From the NCBI GenBank assembly GCA_964634005.1, contig CAZWKQ010000004.1, forward strand, positions 124,001-188,000: DNA of 64,000 nucleotides, written 5' to 3'. The notes below the pieces were generated by a model. The model made no database searches. It saw nothing but the letters and a program-made list of their open reading frames with translations, and had not been told where the DNA came from. Shown piece by piece: positions 17,599-26,627 of this stretch (position 1 is its first letter; every line of letters starts with the position of its first letter). Source of the stretch: CAZWKQ01 sp964634005. GTDB lineage: Bacteria; Bacteroidota; Bacteroidia; Bacteroidales; JACABE01. The position numbers were made by a program, and so were the translations under genes.

Positions 17599-18033
17599 TT
17601 ATTTATTTTCAACTACAACTTCTTCTTCAACAGTGGCTTTGTTTCTGTCGTCAATTATTAATGTAATGTGGCTTGAGCGTTTTCTGATTCGGTGTGCCCT
17701 ACCCTGTGGAGCTGTTCTGATTCTTTTAAGCTGACGACCACCATCAACAAAAATTTCTTTAATGTAAAGGTTACTGTCTTCTATTCTTGAACCTTCATTT
17801 TTTACCTGCCAGTTAGCTATTGCTGAAAGTAAAAGTTTTCTTATTTTTATAGCTGATTCTTTTGGGCTATATTGTAATAGATGTAATGCTTTTTCTACAT
17901 TCAGCCCTCTTACCATATCGGCAACTAATCTGGTTTTTCTCGGAGAAGAAGGATTATTGTTTAATTTAGCAATATATAACGATTTTCTTGCTTCCTTTTC
18001 TTTCTCTGCTCTTATATGTTTTCTTGATCCCAT
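17599..18033 (-). CDS. rplV: 50S ribosomal protein L22
   Basis: L22 lines the peptide exit tunnel with L4. The 144-residue protein has NNPSSPRKTRLVADMVRGLN, the extended tunnel hairpin including GGRQLKRIRTAPQGRAHRIR and the strand SSHITLIIDD, with a short acidic tail added. It is 13 bases after rpsS. Confidence 0.97.
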   Translation of the reverse strand: MGSRKHIRAEKEKEARKSLYIAKLNNNPSSPRKTRLVADMVRGLNVEKALHLLQYSPKESAIKIRKLLLSAIANWQVKNEGSRIEDSNLYIKEIFVDGGRQLKRIRTAPQGRAHRIRKRSSHITLIIDDRNKATVEEEVVVENK

Positions 18034-18046
18034 TTCAGTATATTAT

Positions 18047-18325
18047 TTATTTTTTGCCTTTGTCTTTACTTCCTGCATGTCCTCTAAAAGTTCTTGTCGG
18101 AGCGAATTCACCTAATTTATGACCTACCATATTTTCGGTAATATAAACCGGTATAAATTTATTCCCGTTGTGAACTGCAATAGTTTGACCAACAAAATCA
18201 GGAGAAATCATTGATGCTCTTGACCAAGTTTTAATTGCCACCTTTTTGTTTTTTTCAACTGCATCTAATACTTTTTTCTCTAATTTATAGTCAATAAAAG
18301 GACCTTTTTTTAACGAACGACTCAT
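18047..18325 (-). CDS. rpsS: 30S ribosomal protein S19
   Basis: S19 is in the 30S head with S13. The 92-residue protein begins MSRSLKKGPFIDYKLEKKV and has TWSRASMISPDFVGQTIAVH, GHKLGEFAPTRTFRGHAG. It lies between rplB and rplV in the S10 order. Confidence 0.98.
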   Translation of the reverse strand: MSRSLKKGPFIDYKLEKKVLDAVEKNKKVAIKTWSRASMISPDFVGQTIAVHNGNKFIPVYITENMVGHKLGEFAPTRTFRGHAGSKDKGKK

Positions 18326-18349
18326 ATTGAAGTTTTTTTATTCTTTATA

Positions 18350-19174
18350 CTATTTCTTTCTTGGTATTACAATGTATTTGCTTGAATCTTTTTTCTTAGA
18401 TCTGGTTTTGTAACCTTTAGCAGGTACACCTTTTCTTGAACGCGGATGACCTCCTGATGCGCGGCCTTCTCCACCACCCATTGGATGATCTACCGGATTC
18501 ATAGCAACTCCTCTAACTCTTGGACGACGGCCTTTCCAGCGACTTCTACCGGCTTTACCAGATTTTTCCAAACTATGATCGATATTAGAAACCATACCTA
18601 CGGTTGCCTTGCAACTTTGCAAAATCATTCTGGTTTCTCCTGATGGCATTTTGACAATAGCATATTTGTCGTCGCGTGACATAAGCTGAGCATAAGAACC
18701 GGCACTGCGTGATAATTTGGCACCTTGTCCGGGACGTAACTCCAGATTATGAATAATTGTACCAAAAGGAATTTCGCTTAAATAAAGAGTATTTCCGATT
18801 TCAGGTGCTATTCCTTTACCTGATAATACTGTTTGACCTATTTTCAACCCGTGAGGTGCTATTATATAGCGTTTTTCTCCATCGGCATAATGTAATAAAG
18901 CGATTCTTGCCGTGCGATTTGGATCGTATTCGATAGTTTTTACAATTGCCGGCACATTTTCTTTATCACGTTTAAAATCTATTATACGGTACGCTCTTTT
19001 ATGACCACCGCCAATATAACGCATGGTCATTTTACCCGTATTATTTCTACCACCTGTTTTATTTATTGGTGCCAACAAACTTTTTTCAGGTGTTGAGGTG
19101 GTAATATCGTCGAATGCGCTTATTATTTTAAAACGCTGACCTGGTGTTGTTGGTTTTAATTTCTTTAGAGCCAT
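18350..19174 (-). CDS. rplB: 50S ribosomal protein L2
   Basis: L2 supports the peptidyl transferase centre and subunit association. The 274-residue protein shows GRNNTGKMTMRYIGGGHKR, the SH3-like domain, and the conserved C-terminal segment RGVAMNPVDHPMGGGEGR, which contains the His studied in Escherichia coli L2. It is 9 bases after rplW. Confidence 0.98.
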   Translation of the reverse strand: MALKKLKPTTPGQRFKIISAFDDITTSTPEKSLLAPINKTGGRNNTGKMTMRYIGGGHKRAYRIIDFKRDKENVPAIVKTIEYDPNRTARIALLHYADGEKRYIIAPHGLKIGQTVLSGKGIAPEIGNTLYLSEIPFGTIIHNLELRPGQGAKLSRSAGSYAQLMSRDDKYAIVKMPSGETRMILQSCKATVGMVSNIDHSLEKSGKAGRSRWKGRRPRVRGVAMNPVDHPMGGGEGRASGGHPRSRKGVPAKGYKTRSKKKDSSKYIVIPRKK

Positions 19175-19183
19175 TTCTTTATT

Positions 19184-19477
19184 TTAAATATTGCTATAAA
19201 AATCTATTGTTTCTCCTGCAGCTAACGTTACTATAGCTTTTTTAAAAGCACTTGTTTTACCAGTGATAAATCCGGCTTTTGTATATCTTGATTTAACTTT
19301 TCCGCGATAAATCATAGTATTTACATTTTCAACTTTTACGCCATATAAGCTTTCCACTGCTTTTTTAATTTCGATTTTATTTGCCTTCCTGCTGACGATA
19401 AATCCAAAGCGATTGTTGAATTTCTCGCTTATTCCCGTCATTTTTTCAGTTACTATCGGCTTTATTATTATGCTCAT
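19184..19477 (-). CDS. rplW: 50S ribosomal protein L23
   Basis: L23 lies at the tunnel exit and docks trigger factor and SRP. The 97-residue protein starts IIKPIVTEKMTGISEKFN and has FIVSRKANKIEIKKAVESLYGVKV-type residues, followed by the loop near VNTMIYRGKVKSRY. It is between rplD and rplB. Confidence 0.97.
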   Translation of the reverse strand: MSIIIKPIVTEKMTGISEKFNNRFGFIVSRKANKIEIKKAVESLYGVKVENVNTMIYRGKVKSRYTKAGFITGKTSAFKKAIVTLAAGETIDFYSNI

Positions 19478-19507
19478 TCGTATTAGCTGTTTTTATTTAT
19501 TTTTTTA

Positions 19508-20140
19508 TTATAATTCACTCTGAATTCTGTTAAATTCTTTTATGGAACTTTCTAAAAATAGTAAATTTTGAGAATTTAAAATATCGTATGTATTTAATTC
19601 TGAAACGTTTACAACTTTTACTCGTTCCAAATTTCGGGACGACAAATATACATTTTTATTTGATTCAAATAACACTAAAAGTGTTTTTTTATCAAATATT
19701 TTTAAATTTTTCAAAATTTCTATAAAGCTTTTGGTCTTAGGTGCTTCAAAATCAAAGTCTTCCACTACCATTATTCCGTTTTGTTTTGCTTTATAAGAAA
19801 GTGCAGATTTGCGAGCTAATCTTTTTAATTTTTTGTTCAATTTGAAACGATAATCTCTTGGACGAGGACCAAAAACTCTTCCTCCACCAACAAAAAGCGG
19901 TGAATTTATATCACCGGCTCTTGCACCACCGGTTCCTTTTTGTTTTTTAAGTTTTCTGGTACTTCCCGAAACTTCCGATCTGTCTTTTGACTTGTGCGTT
20001 CCTTGACGCTGATTAGCCAAATATTGCTTAACATCCAGATAAATAGCATGGTCATTAGGTTCTATTCCAAAAATACCATCATCCAATGCTACAGTTCTAT
20101 CTGTTTGATTACCATTAATGTTATATACTACTAACTCCAT
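19508..20140 (-). CDS. rplD: 50S ribosomal protein L4
   Basis: L4 has a loop that reaches into the peptide tunnel; in Escherichia coli it also represses the S10 operon. The 210-residue protein has the loop region RSEVSGSTRKLKKQKGTGGA and RAGDINSPLFVGGGRVFGPR, with FKLNKKLKRLARKSALSYKA following. Its start overlaps the end of rplC by 10 bases, which suggests coupled translation. Confidence 0.98.
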   Translation of the reverse strand: MELVVYNINGNQTDRTVALDDGIFGIEPNDHAIYLDVKQYLANQRQGTHKSKDRSEVSGSTRKLKKQKGTGGARAGDINSPLFVGGGRVFGPRPRDYRFKLNKKLKRLARKSALSYKAKQNGIMVVEDFDFEAPKTKSFIEILKNLKIFDKKTLLVLFESNKNVYLSSRNLERVKVVNVSELNTYDILNSQNLLFLESSIKEFNRIQSEL

Positions 20141-20760
20141 CTTTCAATAATTAAATATGAACCCTTTGGACCAGGAACTGATCCTTTAACTAATATTAAA
20201 TTTTTTTCTTTAACAATTTTCAGTACTTGAAGATTAATCATTTTGCAACGATTACCACCGGTTCTTCCTGCCATTCTTAACCCTTTGAATACTCTTGATG
20301 GCCATGAAGATGCACCAACAGAACCCGGGGCTCTTAAACGGTCGTGCTGTCCGTGTGTTTTATCGCCAACGCCACTGAAACCATGGCGTTTGATTACACC
20401 CTGAAAACCTTTTCCTTTAGTGGTTCCAACCACATCTATATATTCACCTTCGATAAAAACATCAACAGTAAGTATATCTCCAAATTGTTTCTGATGACCG
20501 GGTTCGAAACGAGTAAATTCATAAACTACTTTTTTAGGAGTAGTACCCGCTTTTTTGAAATGCCCCATCAATGATTTGGTAGTATGCTTTTCTTTCTTTT
20601 CATCGAAAGCTAACTGGATGGCATCATAACCATCAGTCTCAACTGTTTTTACTTGTGTTACCACACAAGGACCTGCTTCTATAACCGTGCATGGGATATT
20701 TTTCCCAGAGGCATCGTATATGCTGGTCATTCCGATTTTTTTTCCTATTAATCCTGACAT
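20131..20760 (-). CDS. rplC: 50S ribosomal protein L3
   Basis: L3 is an early 50S assembly protein that reaches toward the peptidyl transferase centre. The 209-residue sequence begins MSGLIGKKIGMTSIYDASG, with GTTKGKGFQGVIKRHGFSG and the tip loop DKTHGQHDRLRAPGSVGASS. It overlaps rplD by 10 bases. Confidence 0.98.
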   Translation of the reverse strand: MSGLIGKKIGMTSIYDASGKNIPCTVIEAGPCVVTQVKTVETDGYDAIQLAFDEKKEKHTTKSLMGHFKKAGTTPKKVVYEFTRFEPGHQKQFGDILTVDVFIEGEYIDVVGTTKGKGFQGVIKRHGFSGVGDKTHGQHDRLRAPGSVGASSWPSRVFKGLRMAGRTGGNRCKMINLQVLKIVKEKNLILVKGSVPGPKGSYLIIERWS

Positions 20761-20818
20761 TCTTTTGTTTGTTTTATTGTATTACAACACAATTTCTTCC
20801 CTATTCTGTTATCCTTTA

Positions 20819-21124
20819 TTAAACTTTAATTTCAACTTCTACGCCACTTGGCAACTCTAATTTCATAAGCGCATCTATGGTTTTTGAAGTTGTACTGTAT
20901 ATGTCCAACAATCTTTTGTAAGAACATAACTGAAATTGTTCACGCGATTTTTTATTTACAAATGTTGAACGTAATACAGTATAAATCTTTTTATTAGTTG
21001 GTAATGGGATAGGACCATTTACAACTGCTCCTGTTGATTTAACAGTTTTAACGATTTTTTCAGCTGACTTGTCAACTAAATTATAATCGTATGATTTCAA
21101 CTTAATTCTTATTCTTTGATTCAC
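20819..21124 (-). CDS. rpsJ: 30S ribosomal protein S10 (NusE)
   Basis: S10 is a head protein and, as NusE, links transcription and translation through NusB and NusG. The 101-residue protein has NQRIRIKLKSYDYNLVDKSA, GPIPLPTNKKIYTVLRSTFV and YSTTSKTIDALMKLELPSGV. It follows fusA directly with 41 bases between; tuf, which often lies here in Proteobacteria, is absent. Confidence 0.98.
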   Translation of the reverse strand: MNQRIRIKLKSYDYNLVDKSAEKIVKTVKSTGAVVNGPIPLPTNKKIYTVLRSTFVNKKSREQFQLCSYKRLLDIYSTTSKTIDALMKLELPSGVEVEIKV

Positions 21125-21165
21125 TTTGTTTATTAATTTTGAATTAACAACCTTTATTTTAATTT

Positions 21166-23265
21166 TTAAAATTTTATTCCTTTAATATTATATAACACTT
21201 GTTCGGTAATTTGCTGATTAGCCGGTTCGTAATGAGAAAATTGAAGTGTAGATGTAGCTCTTCCCGAAGTTAATGTTCTTAAAATTGTAACATAGCCAAA
21301 CATTTCTGACATAGGAACAAATGCTCTTACAATCTGATAGCCGATTTTTGCTTCAATTTCTTCCAGCACTCCTCTTCTTTTGTTTAAATCGCCGGTAACT
21401 TCACCAATATAATCGTCCGGTGTTACGATTTCTACTTTCATTATCGGTTCGAGCAGTATTGGTTTTGCTTTTTTACAAGCGTTTTTGTAACCAACCTGAG
21501 CTGCTATTTCAAAAGAAAGAGAATCGGAATCGACTGAATGGAAAGAACCGTCAATCAGCCTTACTTTTAAACTTTCCAATGGATAACCGGCCAAAACTCC
21601 GTTTGCCATAGCTAATTTGAAGCCCTTTTCTATCGATGGTATATATTCTTTCGGAATATTACCGCCTCTAACTTCATTGATAAATTGTAAACCCTTAACA
21701 TCATCATCGGCAGGAGATACTTCAAATTCAATATCGGCAAATTTTCCTTTACCACCGGTTTGTTTTTTGTAAACTTCGCGATGGCGAACCGTTTGAGTGA
21801 TTGCTTCCTTATAAGCAACCTGTGGTTTTCCTTGGTTGCATTCTACCAAAAATTCTCTTCTTAACCTGTCGATTAAAATTTCGAGATGCAATTCACCCAT
21901 TCCGCTGATAATGGTTTGACCTGAGTCTTCGTCAATTTTAACCTGAAATGTCGGGTCTTCCTCTGCAAGTTTATATAAAGCATTGGAAAGTTTATCAATA
22001 TCTTTTTGTGTAATAGGCTCTATTGCAACACTTATAACAGGATCAGGGAACTTAATAGTTTCGAGAACTATCGGATGCTTTTCATCGCATAAAGTATCAC
22101 CTGTTCTGATATCTTTAAATCCGACAGCTGCGCCAATATCGCCTGCTTCGATTTTATCGAGAGGATTCTGCTTATTGGCATGCATTTGCATAATCCTTGA
22201 AATTCTCTCTTTTTTACCTGTAGTTGAATTCAAAACATAAGAACCTGATTCAAGAGTACCGGAATAGACTCTAAAAAATGCTATTCGTCCGACATAAGGA
22301 TCTGTAGCTATTTTGAACGCCAAAGCAGCAAAAGGTTCATCAGCCTTTTGTTTTCTCTCTTCTTCTTTTTCTGTTTTAGGATTTATACCTTTAACAGGAG
22401 GTATATCCAATGGACTCGGTAAATATCTTATAATTGCATCAAGCAGTTTTTGCACCCCTTTATTTTTGAAAGAAGCGCCGCAAATTACAGGAGTTATTCT
22501 CATTTCTATGGTAGCCTTACGTATAGCAGCTATCATTTCTTCTTCGGAAATTGAGTTATGATCCTGTAAAAATTTATTGAGAAGATCGTCGCTTTCTTCA
22601 GCAACTCCTTCTATTAGTCTTGTTCTGTATTCTTCAACAATTTCGAGCAAATCGTCAGGAATTGGTATTTCGATAATTTCGGAACCAAGAGTGGTTTCTT
22701 CCCAATAGAAAGCCTTATTCGAAATTAAATCTACCACACCAATAAAAGTATCTTCCTGTCCGATTGGAATTTGTAAAGGAATAGGGTTAGCGCCCAAGCG
22801 GTCTTTAATTTGTTGAATAACATTAAAGAAGTCGGCTCCCGCTCTATCCATTTTATTAACAAACGAAATACGGGGAACTCTGTATTTATCGGCTTGGCGC
22901 CAAACAGTTTCCGATTGAGGTTCTACACCACCTACAGCACAGAATAGTGCTACGGCACCATCCAGAACTCTTAAAGAACGTTCGACCTCAACAGTAAAGT
23001 CAACGTGTCCGGGAGTATCAATAATATTTATTTTGAATTGTTCATTATTATAGTTCCAGAAAACGGTTGTAGATGCCGAAGTGATTGTAATACCTCTTTC
23101 CTGCTCTTGAACCATCCAGTCCATAGTGGCATCACCGTCGTGAACTTCTCCAATTTTGTGACTTTTACCGGTATAATACAATATACGCTCAGTTGTTGTG
23201 GTTTTACCCGCATCAATGTGAGCCATAATGCCAATATTTCTTGTATAAGTTAATTTTTCTGACAT
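21166..23265 (-). CDS. fusA: Translation elongation factor G
   Basis: EF-G drives GTP-dependent translocation on the ribosome. From the chosen ATG (MSEKLTYTRN) it is 699 residues; an upstream ATG at 23301 would add twelve unconserved residues. GTPase motifs are clear: AHIDAGKTTTTERIL (15-29), DTPGHVDFTVEVERS, and NKMDRAGADF. Domains II-V follow, with GMGELHLEILIDRLRREF in domain III and GEVTGDLNKRRGVLE in domain V. It sits between rpsG and rpsJ as in the str operon. Confidence 0.98.
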   Translation of the reverse strand: MSEKLTYTRNIGIMAHIDAGKTTTTERILYYTGKSHKIGEVHDGDATMDWMVQEQERGITITSASTTVFWNYNNEQFKINIIDTPGHVDFTVEVERSLRVLDGAVALFCAVGGVEPQSETVWRQADKYRVPRISFVNKMDRAGADFFNVIQQIKDRLGANPIPLQIPIGQEDTFIGVVDLISNKAFYWEETTLGSEIIEIPIPDDLLEIVEEYRTRLIEGVAEESDDLLNKFLQDHNSISEEEMIAAIRKATIEMRITPVICGASFKNKGVQKLLDAIIRYLPSPLDIPPVKGINPKTEKEEERKQKADEPFAALAFKIATDPYVGRIAFFRVYSGTLESGSYVLNSTTGKKERISRIMQMHANKQNPLDKIEAGDIGAAVGFKDIRTGDTLCDEKHPIVLETIKFPDPVISVAIEPITQKDIDKLSNALYKLAEEDPTFQVKIDEDSGQTIISGMGELHLEILIDRLRREFLVECNQGKPQVAYKEAITQTVRHREVYKKQTGGKGKFADIEFEVSPADDDVKGLQFINEVRGGNIPKEYIPSIEKGFKLAMANGVLAGYPLESLKVRLIDGSFHSVDSDSLSFEIAAQVGYKNACKKAKPILLEPIMKVEIVTPDDYIGEVTGDLNKRRGVLEEIEAKIGYQIVRAFVPMSEMFGYVTILRTLTSGRATSTLQFSHYEPANQQITEQVLYNIKGIKF

Positions 23266-23346
23266 TTTATTTATTGTATTATCACTTAATAAATCACCCA
23301 AATTTTAATGAACAGTCGGCGTGTTAATAACGCGTTTATATATTTT

Positions 23347-23814
23347 TTAAACTCTGAAATGTGAAAATGCTTTGTTAGCTTCGGCCATTCTGTGAGTATC
23401 TTCTTTTCTTTTAAATGCAGCACCTTCTTCTTTGTATGCAGCAAGAATTTCGCCGGCAAGTTTTTGACTCATAGACTTTTCGTGTCTTTTACGAGCAAAA
23501 TTAACAAGAGCTTTCATCCCAATTGACATTTTTCTTTCAGGACGAATTTCTGATGGTATCTGGAAAGTTGCTCCGCCTATACGTCTACTCCTTACTTCAA
23601 CTGAAGGAGTTACGTTTGCCAATGCTTTTTTCCAAACTTCAATAGGATCTTCGTTTGATTTTGAAGCAACTATTTCCATAGCTTCGTAAAAAATATCAAA
23701 AGCCACGCTTTTCTTACCCCTTAACATTATGTTATTAACGAATTTTGTAACCAAAGTATCATTAAACTTCGGGTCGGGTAAAATAATTCGTTTTTTGGGT
23801 TTAGCTTTCCTCAT
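23347..23814 (-). CDS. rpsG: 30S ribosomal protein S7
   Basis: S7 nucleates 30S head assembly and contacts E-site tRNA. The 155-residue protein starts MRKAKPKKRIILPDPKF, with VEVRSRRIGGATFQIPSEIR and the end AEANKAFSHFRV. It lies 31 bases after rpsL. Confidence 0.98.
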   Translation of the reverse strand: MRKAKPKKRIILPDPKFNDTLVTKFVNNIMLRGKKSVAFDIFYEAMEIVASKSNEDPIEVWKKALANVTPSVEVRSRRIGGATFQIPSEIRPERKMSIGMKALVNFARKRHEKSMSQKLAGEILAAYKEEGAAFKRKEDTHRMAEANKAFSHFRV

Positions 23815-23845
23815 TCTATTATATGTTTGCTATTGTGAAACTTAA

Positions 23846-24226
23846 TTATTTCTTTGCCTTAGGTCTTTTGGTTCCATACTTCGACCTTCTTTGATTTCTT
23901 CCTTCAACACCTGATGTATCCAAAGCTCCTCTTATTATATGATATCTAACACCCGGTAAATCCTTTACCCTTCCTCCTCTTATCATTACAATAGAGTGCT
24001 CTTGCAAGTTGTGTCCTTCACCAGGAATATATGCGTTTACTTCCTTACCATTAGTTAATCTAACCCTTGCAACTTTTCTCATTGCAGAATTAGGTTTTTT
24101 AGGTGTTGTAGTATAAACCCTTACGCATACACCACGTCTCTGAGGACATGAATCCAATGCAGGCGACTTACTTTTTTCTGTTAACTTGTTTCGTCCTTTA
24201 CGAACTAACTGTTGTATTGTAGGCAT
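23846..24226 (-). CDS. rpsL: 30S ribosomal protein S12
   Basis: S12 is at the decoding centre and governs accuracy and streptomycin response. The 126-residue protein begins MPTIQQLVRKGRNKLTEKSK and has CPQRRGVCVRVYTTTPKKPN, SAMRKVARVRLTNGKEVNAY and GRVKDLPGVRYHIIRG. The two conserved Lys positions linked to streptomycin resistance in other bacteria carry the wild-type Lys. It is the first gene of the ribosomal run, downstream of a strong promoter. Confidence 0.98.
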   Translation of the reverse strand: MPTIQQLVRKGRNKLTEKSKSPALDSCPQRRGVCVRVYTTTPKKPNSAMRKVARVRLTNGKEVNAYIPGEGHNLQEHSIVMIRGGRVKDLPGVRYHIIRGALDTSGVEGRNQRRSKYGTKRPKAKK

Positions 24227-24263
24227 ATTCTGTTGATTATTTTAATATCCAGTTATTAAACAA

Positions 24264-24278
24264 CCCAAAATTTTTGGG
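24264..24278. repeat. Short CCCAAAA-TTTTTGGG palindrome in the rpsL leader
   Basis: A 15-base near-perfect palindrome lies at the expected transcription start of the ribosomal operon, just downstream of its -7 element. Its ends (CCCAAA and TTTGGG) match the ends of the longer intergenic elements at 33711, 44654 and 53103. It may be an initiator-region structure or operator, or chance in A/T-rich DNA. Confidence 0.4.
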
Positions 24279-24282
24279 ACTG

Positions 24283-24312
24283 CAAAGGTACAACTTTATT
24301 TTATACTCACAA
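24283..24312 (-). promoter_or_regulatory. Promoter of the rpsL-rplQ ribosomal run
   Basis: On the minus strand a TTG (24310-24312) is followed after exactly 19 bases by TACCTTTG (24283-24290). This matches both parts of the Bacteroidota consensus (TTG, 19-21 bases, TAnnTTTG). The -7 element lies 57 bases before the rpsL start codon. Confidence 0.85.
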
Positions 24313-24335
24313 TAGTTAGATTAAATTTTTTTTAA

Positions 24336-24343
24336 TAAATTTG
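24336..24343 (+). promoter_or_regulatory. -7 element (TAAATTTG) for the HAD phosphatase gene
   Basis: TAAATTTG matches TAnnTTTG, 49 bases before the HAD gene start and divergent from the ribosomal promoter. The -33 region has only a weak TTA. Confidence 0.5.
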
Positions 24344-24392
24344 CATTTTTATTGAAAATTATTATCAAACTAACGGTTCTACCTAATTATCA

Positions 24393-25091
24393 ATGAATAA
24401 ATATTCTCACATTTTTTTCGACCTCGACAGAACAATTTGGGATTTTGACAAAAATTCCATAGCCACTTTAAACGAAATTTTTGAAAAATATAATCTCGAA
24501 AATATTCTTAATTGTTCTTTTGATGATTTTTTCAAAACATACAAAAAACATAACACTATCTTGTGGGAGGCATACAGAAACAACCAGATTAAAAAAGAAA
24601 AACTAAGTATCGACCGTTTTCTGTTTACTTTAAATGATTTTAATAACGATGATTTACTTTTAGCAAGCAATATCTCCGAAGATTATATCAAACTTAGTCC
24701 TTTAAAGAAAAATTTACTGCCATATTCTATTGAAACACTCGAAATTTTATCTAAAAAATTCAAATTACATATTTTAACCAACGGATTTAAAGAAGTTCAA
24801 TACATAAAAGTACGCAAATCGGGACTTGAAAAGTACTTCACTCACATTATTACTTCTGAAGAAGCAGGAGTTCAAAAACCTGATAAAAAAATTTTCGAAT
24901 ACGCTTTAAAAATTACAGGCGCAACCCCCGAAAACAGTATTATGATAGGCGACGACCTGAAAGTAGATATTTTAGGTGCCATGCAAGTCGGTATGGACCA
25001 AATTTACTTTAATTGCAACTCTGACCCTTCTGAACATCAAGCTACATACGAAATTAAATCACTGATAGAGTTAACTTACATTCTGAACTAA
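24393..25091 (+). CDS. HAD-superfamily phosphatase, YjjG-like (putative nucleotidase)
   Basis: A 232-residue cytoplasmic HAD hydrolase. The nucleophile motif FFDLDRTIWDFDKN gives Asp10 and Asp12; motif II is ILTNGF (Thr), motif III is around QKPDKKIFEYAL (Lys), and motif IV is IMIGDDLKVDILGA. The FFDLDxTxWDF start and the size fit the YjjG group, which dephosphorylates non-canonical pyrimidine nucleotides and dUMP/dTMP in Escherichia coli. It stands alone between the ribosomal promoter and the nucleotide-sugar genes. The family call is firm; the substrate is inferred. Confidence 0.85.
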   Translation: MNKYSHIFFDLDRTIWDFDKNSIATLNEIFEKYNLENILNCSFDDFFKTYKKHNTILWEAYRNNQIKKEKLSIDRFLFTLNDFNNDDLLLASNISEDYIKLSPLKKNLLPYSIETLEILSKKFKLHILTNGFKEVQYIKVRKSGLEKYFTHIITSEEAGVQKPDKKIFEYALKITGATPENSIMIGDDLKVDILGAMQVGMDQIYFNCNSDPSEHQATYEIKSLIELTYILN

Positions 25092-25225
25092 TCATTTACC
25101 AAACTTTTTTTGGGTTTTAAAATATTAAGATTTTTTTTGATGTAAACTTTACAATATTCAAAAAAAATTCTTATTATTGTTCAGTTTTTTAAACAATATT
25201 AATTATTAACAAAAAATAGAGATTT

Positions 25226-26554
25226 ATGAAAATTACGATTGTAGGTACCGGATATGTAGGATTAGTAACAGGTACTTGTTTTGCAGAAGTAGGTATAGAT
25301 GTAACTTGTGTTGATATTGATGAGGATAAAATTGAAAATTTAAAAAACGGTATTTCACCAATTTATGAACCGGGGCTTGACCCGATGATTGAGAGAAATG
25401 TTGCTAAAGGAAGATTACATTTTTCAACCGATTTGGCTTCCTGTATTGACGGAACAGATGTAATTTTCAGTGCTGTTGGTACTCCTCCCGATGAAGACGG
25501 CAGTGCAGATTTGCAATATGTTTTAGATGTAGCCCGTACAGTTGGTAAAAATATGAAAGACTATATTTTAATTGTTACCAAAAGTACTGTTCCCGTAGGT
25601 ACTGCCGAAAAAGTTCGCAAGGTAATTCAGGAAGAATTAGATAAAAGAGGTGTAAACATTGAATTTGACGTAGCCTCAAATCCTGAATTTTTAAAAGAAG
25701 GAGACGCTATAAACGACTTTTTGAAACCCGACAGAATTGTTGTTGGTGTCGAGTCGGAAAGAGCCGAAAATATTATGAAAAGTTTGTATAAACCTTTCAC
25801 TTTAAACGGACACCCCGTAATATTTATGGATGTGCCATCTGCTGAAATGACTAAATATGCCGCAAACTCGATGTTGGCAACAAAAATCAGCTTTATGAAC
25901 GATATTGCCAACCTTTGTGAAATTATGGGTGCCGACGTAAATATGGTACGTAAGGGAATTGGCAGCGATTCGCGCATTGGGAACAAGTTTATTTACCCGG
26001 GTATCGGCTATGGCGGGTCTTGTTTCCCTAAGGATGTTAAGGCACTGATTAAAACCGCTGAACAAAACGGATATCAATTAAGAGTTTTGAAAGCTGTTGA
26101 AGCTGTAAACGACGACCAGAAGTCGGTATTGTTCAATAAGCTGTACGATTACTACGGAGGTGATTTAAAAGGAAAAACAATTGCTCTATGGGGATTATCA
26201 TTCAAACCACAAACCGATGATATGCGTGAGGCTCCTTCTTTAGTAATAATAAAGAAATTATTAGAATCGGGTTGCAAAGTTAGAGCATACGACCCTGTTG
26301 CTATGCACGAAGCCCAACGCAGAATAGGAAACGTTATTGAATACGCCAAAGATCCTTATGATGCTGCAGTTGATGCAGACGCACTTATGTTGATAACCGA
26401 ATGGACAGAGTTCAGATTCCCCAATTGGAATGTTATCAAAAAACTTATGAAACACAATGTAGTATTCGACGGAAGAAATATCTACGACTACAAAGAAATG
26501 AAAGAAAGAGGATTTACTTATTTCTGCATGGGTATAGATACTAAAAAGAAATAA
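25226..26554 (+). CDS. ugd: UDP-glucose 6-dehydrogenase
   Basis: Oxidises UDP-glucose to UDP-glucuronate with two NAD+ in the cytoplasm. The 442-residue protein has an N-terminal Rossmann domain (IVGTGYVGLVTG, residues 5-16), a central helical dimer region, the catalytic Cys266 in GYGGSCFPKD, and a C-terminal UDP-binding domain (GLSFKPQTDDMREAPS). The next gene encodes UDP-glucuronate decarboxylase, which uses its product, so a UDP-xylose route is likely. A hairpin terminator follows, so ugd and the decarboxylase may be separate transcripts or linked by partial readthrough. Confidence 0.95.
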   Translation: MKITIVGTGYVGLVTGTCFAEVGIDVTCVDIDEDKIENLKNGISPIYEPGLDPMIERNVAKGRLHFSTDLASCIDGTDVIFSAVGTPPDEDGSADLQYVLDVARTVGKNMKDYILIVTKSTVPVGTAEKVRKVIQEELDKRGVNIEFDVASNPEFLKEGDAINDFLKPDRIVVGVESERAENIMKSLYKPFTLNGHPVIFMDVPSAEMTKYAANSMLATKISFMNDIANLCEIMGADVNMVRKGIGSDSRIGNKFIYPGIGYGGSCFPKDVKALIKTAEQNGYQLRVLKAVEAVNDDQKSVLFNKLYDYYGGDLKGKTIALWGLSFKPQTDDMREAPSLVIIKKLLESGCKVRAYDPVAMHEAQRRIGNVIEYAKDPYDAAVDADALMLITEWTEFRFPNWNVIKKLMKHNVVFDGRNIYDYKEMKERGFTYFCMGIDTKKK

Positions 26555-26568
26555 TTTTATTATAAACG

Positions 26569-26605
26569 GGAGAGATTAAATTTCAAAATCTCTCCTTATT
26601 TTTTA
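26569..26605 (+). terminator. Terminator after ugd
   Basis: A perfect 9-bp stem (GGAGAGATT with AATCTCTCC, 9-base loop) followed by TTATTTTTTAA, 14 bases after the ugd stop. Confidence 0.85.
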
Positions 26606-26627
26606 ACCTTTGAATTTCTGAAACGAC

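Noticed and set aside
21125..21165. Expected tuf gene between fusA and rpsJ lost by deletion
   Set aside because: There is no remnant, and absence of tuf at this place is common in Bacteroidota, so it is not evidence of a local deletion.
25100..25125. Possible terminator CCAAA-TTTGG after the HAD gene
   Set aside because: The stem is only 5 bp and A/T-rich, with no clear T-run beyond the stem itself.
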